A DNA stretch of 64,000 nucleotides. Origin: a bacterium. GTDB lineage: Bacteria; Spirochaetota; Leptospiria; Leptospirales; Leptonemataceae. Made by a program: the position numbers and the translations under genes. Shown in pieces: positions 61,947 to 64,000 of the stretch. How positions within the stretch are numbered: position 1 is the first letter of the stretch; each line of letters starts with the position of its first letter. Location: assembly GCA_024742665.1 (NCBI GenBank), contig JANSYA010000005.1:1-64000 (forward strand), given 5' to 3'. The notes under the pieces were generated by a model that made no database searches, was not told where the DNA came from, and saw only the letters and a program-made list of their open reading frames with translations.

Positions 61947-62201
61947 ATGTACATACTCAACGACGGCAAGCGGCTGGAACTCAGCTTAAACGCCAGCACC
62001 AATTTCGCGAGCGACGGAGAACGCCGCACGGCCCTGGCATCGATTCGCGACGCCGGACTGCCGGTACACGTGCGCTGGAAAAAACAGCGCCGACCTTCCC
62101 CGGTCGAAGCGCACTTTCTCTCAGAAATCATTCAGACTGTCCGCAGCAGCGGCGGACGCATTCGCATCCACGGTTCAACCAGCATCGCCGCCGCGATCTA
62201 G
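61947..62201 (+). CDS. Small basic protein of unknown function
   Basis: This 84-residue protein (ATG at 61947; GAGGA seven or eight bases upstream) is basic and soluble with no motif I recognise. Its second half (VRWKKQRRPSPVEAHFLSEII) might be nucleic-acid binding, but that is a guess. Its stop codon overlaps the stop codon of the converging PP2C sensor gene by a few bases. No neighbour suggests a role. Confidence 0.5.
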   Translation: MYILNDGKRLELSLNASTNFASDGERRTALASIRDAGLPVHVRWKKQRRPSPVEAHFLSEIIQTVRSSGGRIRIHGSTSIAAAI

Positions 62202-64000
62202 TCCACGGCCTTGTCGTGTCGATCCAGTCGGGCCAGGGCCTGTTCGAGGCGCTTTGAGCCCGGATTGAGTTTCAAGGCCTGCCGCCAGTGCAGACCGGCT
62301 TCCTGATAGCGGCCCAGTTTATAATAGACCTGGCCGAGCAGATCCGGCACCGCAGACTGCCGGCGATTCAAATTCGCGGCCCGCTCCAGATATTCCAGAG
62401 CCTCCGCCCCACGGCCCAGTTTATTCAAACACAGTCCGGTATAATAATTGTACAGCATGCCGGAACTCGCGCCCCTGGAGCCGGCCGCTTCCAGCAGTTC
62501 GAGCGCCGCCGCGTAGTCTTTGCCGCGGATCAAGTCGGCCGCCGCGGCTACCGAGTCTTCGCTCGCCGCCGGGGGCGCATCTGCCGCGACTTCCCCGCCT
62601 GCAGAGGACGCCGCCAGGTACTCCACGCGAATCAAAGACAGGTCGTCCGTGATTTCGCCGACCTCGCTAATGCCCGCTACGATCCCTTCCAGACTCCCGC
62701 CCGCTTTTTCGCAGATGTCCAGAATGCGCGTATCGTCGTGGCGAATATAGGCTTCGCCGCCTTCGTCGGAAACGCGTAGATCGTCTTTGCCGTCGCTGCC
62801 GACGATCAGCGCATCGCCGGGCTGCAACTGCAGGGTTTCCACAAAATCCTGCTCCAGTAATTCGGCCTGCGGCATACCCAGCTTGTACAGACGATTCTCT
62901 TCGCTCGTGAACGCGACCTTGCCGTCGCGAATCAAAATCGGATGCGGATGCTCCGCGTTAAAAAACAGCAGTCGCCCACTCTCTTCATCGATCAATCCCA
63001 GAAAACACGAAACGGCCATGCTGCCGTCGAAACTCGAAAGCACGCTGTGCAATTCGTGAAACGTGCTTCGCAGCCAGTCTTCCGGCGATTGGTCCAGGCT
63101 GACTTCCGGCCCGGCCGAGCGGTGCATGATTGAATTGATTACGGTGCCCGTAACCAGCGCGCCGCCCGCCCCCTGCATCGATTTACCCATCGCGTCGGCG
63201 TTTAGGAACATAACATAGCGCCGGTCGCGAAACATGAGATTCCCCGTAACGCAGAGATCCCCGCCGAGCTCACCGGGTTTTTTACGAAATAGAAAAGTTT
63301 TCTTTTGCTGAATCTGAAAATCAGTGCGCACGCGATCGCTGATATTCCAGTTCTTGAACAGCGGGTCCGCCAGCAGATTGGTCAGATAATAATCGCCGTC
63401 CTGCTGTTCTTTGAGGCTCTGCACCTGTCGCAGAGTTTCCTGCAAACGCGCCGTACGCTCTTCGACTTTCTTTTCGAGCGTGCGCGCGTAGCCGCGAATC
63501 TCAATGACCATATCGTTAAATGCGTCCGCCAGCAAACCCAGCTCGTCCTTTCGCCGTACAACAATAAAGGTGTCGAAGTCCCGGGCCCGCACGCGCTCGG
63601 CGCCGACGCGCAAAGCTTCGATCGGTCGATGTAAAAACCGCGCCAGCAAAACCGAAACCAGCAGCGAAAGCACAACGCTGATTCCCAGCAGAATCCAGAG
63701 GCGATCGCGCAGCTCATCGAGACGGTTCGCCGCGCCGGCGACGTCCAGATCCAATCCCAGCACCGCGAGAACGCGACCGTTGGAATCAAAGATCGGCGTG
63801 GCCGAACTCAGCCAGGTGCCCCACCGATCCGTATACCACTCGCGAGCGGATCCTGAAGAGCCGCGAAAGGCCTGCTTGAAAATCGGCTCGTCGCCGTACC
63901 AGTAGTTGCCGATCGGATTCGGCTCCTCGTCTTCGTCGATCACGCCGTTGTCGTTCATATCCACTTCAGCGTAATCCGAATCGGCGATATAATTCAGCGC
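62198..64000 (-). CDS. Membrane sensor with HAMP, PP2C (SpoIIE) phosphatase and TPR domains; N-terminus lies beyond the window
   Basis: The frame is open to the last base, so the N-terminus is missing. The visible 600 residues comprise the end of a Cache-like extracytoplasmic sensor with an EF-hand-type calcium loop (DMNDNGVIDEDE near 63963), FKQAFRG and WLSSATPIFDSNGRVLAVLGLDLD, a membrane helix, a HAMP domain, a coiled coil, a PP2C phosphatase (GELGGDLCV, NADAMGKSM, VGSDGKDDL) and two or three TPR-like repeats at the end. It would dephosphorylate a STAS antagonist in response to an external signal. It resembles the soluble GAF-PP2C-TPR protein at 37814. Confidence 0.85.
   Translation of the reverse strand, partial: ALNYIADSDYAEVDMNDNGVIDEDEEPNPIGNYWYGDEPIFKQAFRGSSGSAREWYTDRWGTWLSSATPIFDSNGRVLAVLGLDLDVAGAANRLDELRDRLWILLGISVVLSLLVSVLLARFLHRPIEALRVGAERVRARDFDTFIVVRRKDELGLLADAFNDMVIEIRGYARTLEKKVEERTARLQETLRQVQSLKEQQDGDYYLTNLLADPLFKNWNISDRVRTDFQIQQKKTFLFRKKPGELGGDLCVTGNLMFRDRRYVMFLNADAMGKSMQGAGGALVTGTVINSIMHRSAGPEVSLDQSPEDWLRSTFHELHSVLSSFDGSMAVSCFLGLIDEESGRLLFFNAEHPHPILIRDGKVAFTSEENRLYKLGMPQAELLEQDFVETLQLQPGDALIVGSDGKDDLRVSDEGGEAYIRHDDTRILDICEKAGGSLEGIVAGISEVGEITDDLSLIRVEYLAASSAGGEVAADAPPAASEDSVAAAADLIRGKDYAAALELLEAAGSRGASSGMLYNYYTGLCLNKLGRGAEALEYLERAANLNRRQSAVPDLLGQVYYKLGRYQEAGLHWRQALKLNPGSKRLEQALARLDRHDKAVD

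Noticed and set aside
1..64000. CRISPR array, rRNA operon, prophage structural genes or replication origin
   Set aside because: No regularly spaced repeats, rRNA sequence, capsid or tail genes, dnaA boxes in clusters or partition genes were seen.

Overview
The window (about 55-58 % G+C by eye, densely coded on both strands) looks like the chromosome of a free-living spirochaete of the order Leptospirales, nearer Leptonema/Turneriella-type genomes than low-GC Leptospira. This is inferred from the gene mix: a PerR that lacks the usual CxxC zinc sites, as reported for Leptospira interrogans PerR, two MBOAT O-acyltransferases (one paired with a DUF1574/AlgJ-like partner), many RsbU/STAS/EAL/cyclase signalling proteins, and a 180-kDa-type NAD-glutamate dehydrogenase. 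No rRNA is present to confirm it.

Layout. 1-5.9 kb is an accessory island: the end of an IS3-family element, a 5' fragment of an IS1595-family transposase gene, a type II restriction-modification pair (C5 methyltransferase and PD-(D/E)XK endonuclease), two small accessory genes (one HNH-like), and a full-length copy of the same transposase gene in inverted orientation. 5.9-8.9 kb holds an MBOAT gene, a STAS protein, PerR with a perfect 21-bp operator-like palindrome, and a DJ-1/PfpI protein. 8.9-13.7 kb is a signalling block on the minus strand: CheY-like receiver, CheX-like phosphatase, an ammonium transporter fused to HAMP/PAS/Hpt/CheA-type kinase modules, then a class III adenylate cyclase with a receiver domain that has lost its phospho-acceptor. 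14-22 kb has asd, a CPBP protease, several exported unknowns, an AT-rich two-gene insert at 17.4-18.2 kb, an enoyl-CoA hydratase and tRNA-Thr/tRNA-Tyr.

22-30 kb carries a membrane protein with a GT2 glycosyltransferase, a GH31 glycosidase followed by an AraC regulator, an alpha/beta hydrolase, and a photolyase-like protein whose FAD domain comes first. 30-36 kb has a J-domain/holin-like/YqjD-like operon, membrane proteins, a DUF4015-type glycosidase and an EAL protein. 36-43.9 kb has a tandem repeat, a free ammonium transporter, a GAF-PP2C-TPR regulator, egtB, a fructosamine-kinase-like gene and prmC. 43.9-52.7 kb has a UMF1-type transporter, an MBOAT/AlgJ-like pair, a chemoreceptor with a lipoprotein, a STAS protein and a HET-C/PLC-like exported protein. 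52.8-64 kb has NAD-glutamate dehydrogenase, a biotin-dependent carboxylase, a Bfd-like protein coupled to a DUF2161-like gene, tRNA-Met, and a PP2C sensor cut by the window end.

Nitrogen handling recurs: an Amt sensor kinase, a free Amt and a catabolic-type glutamate dehydrogenase. The best candidate for a little-described system is the cheY-cheX-Amt/CheA operon with its downstream cyclase, which could couple ammonium passage to a phosphorelay. The permuted photolyase-like protein and the IS1595-bracketed restriction system come next.
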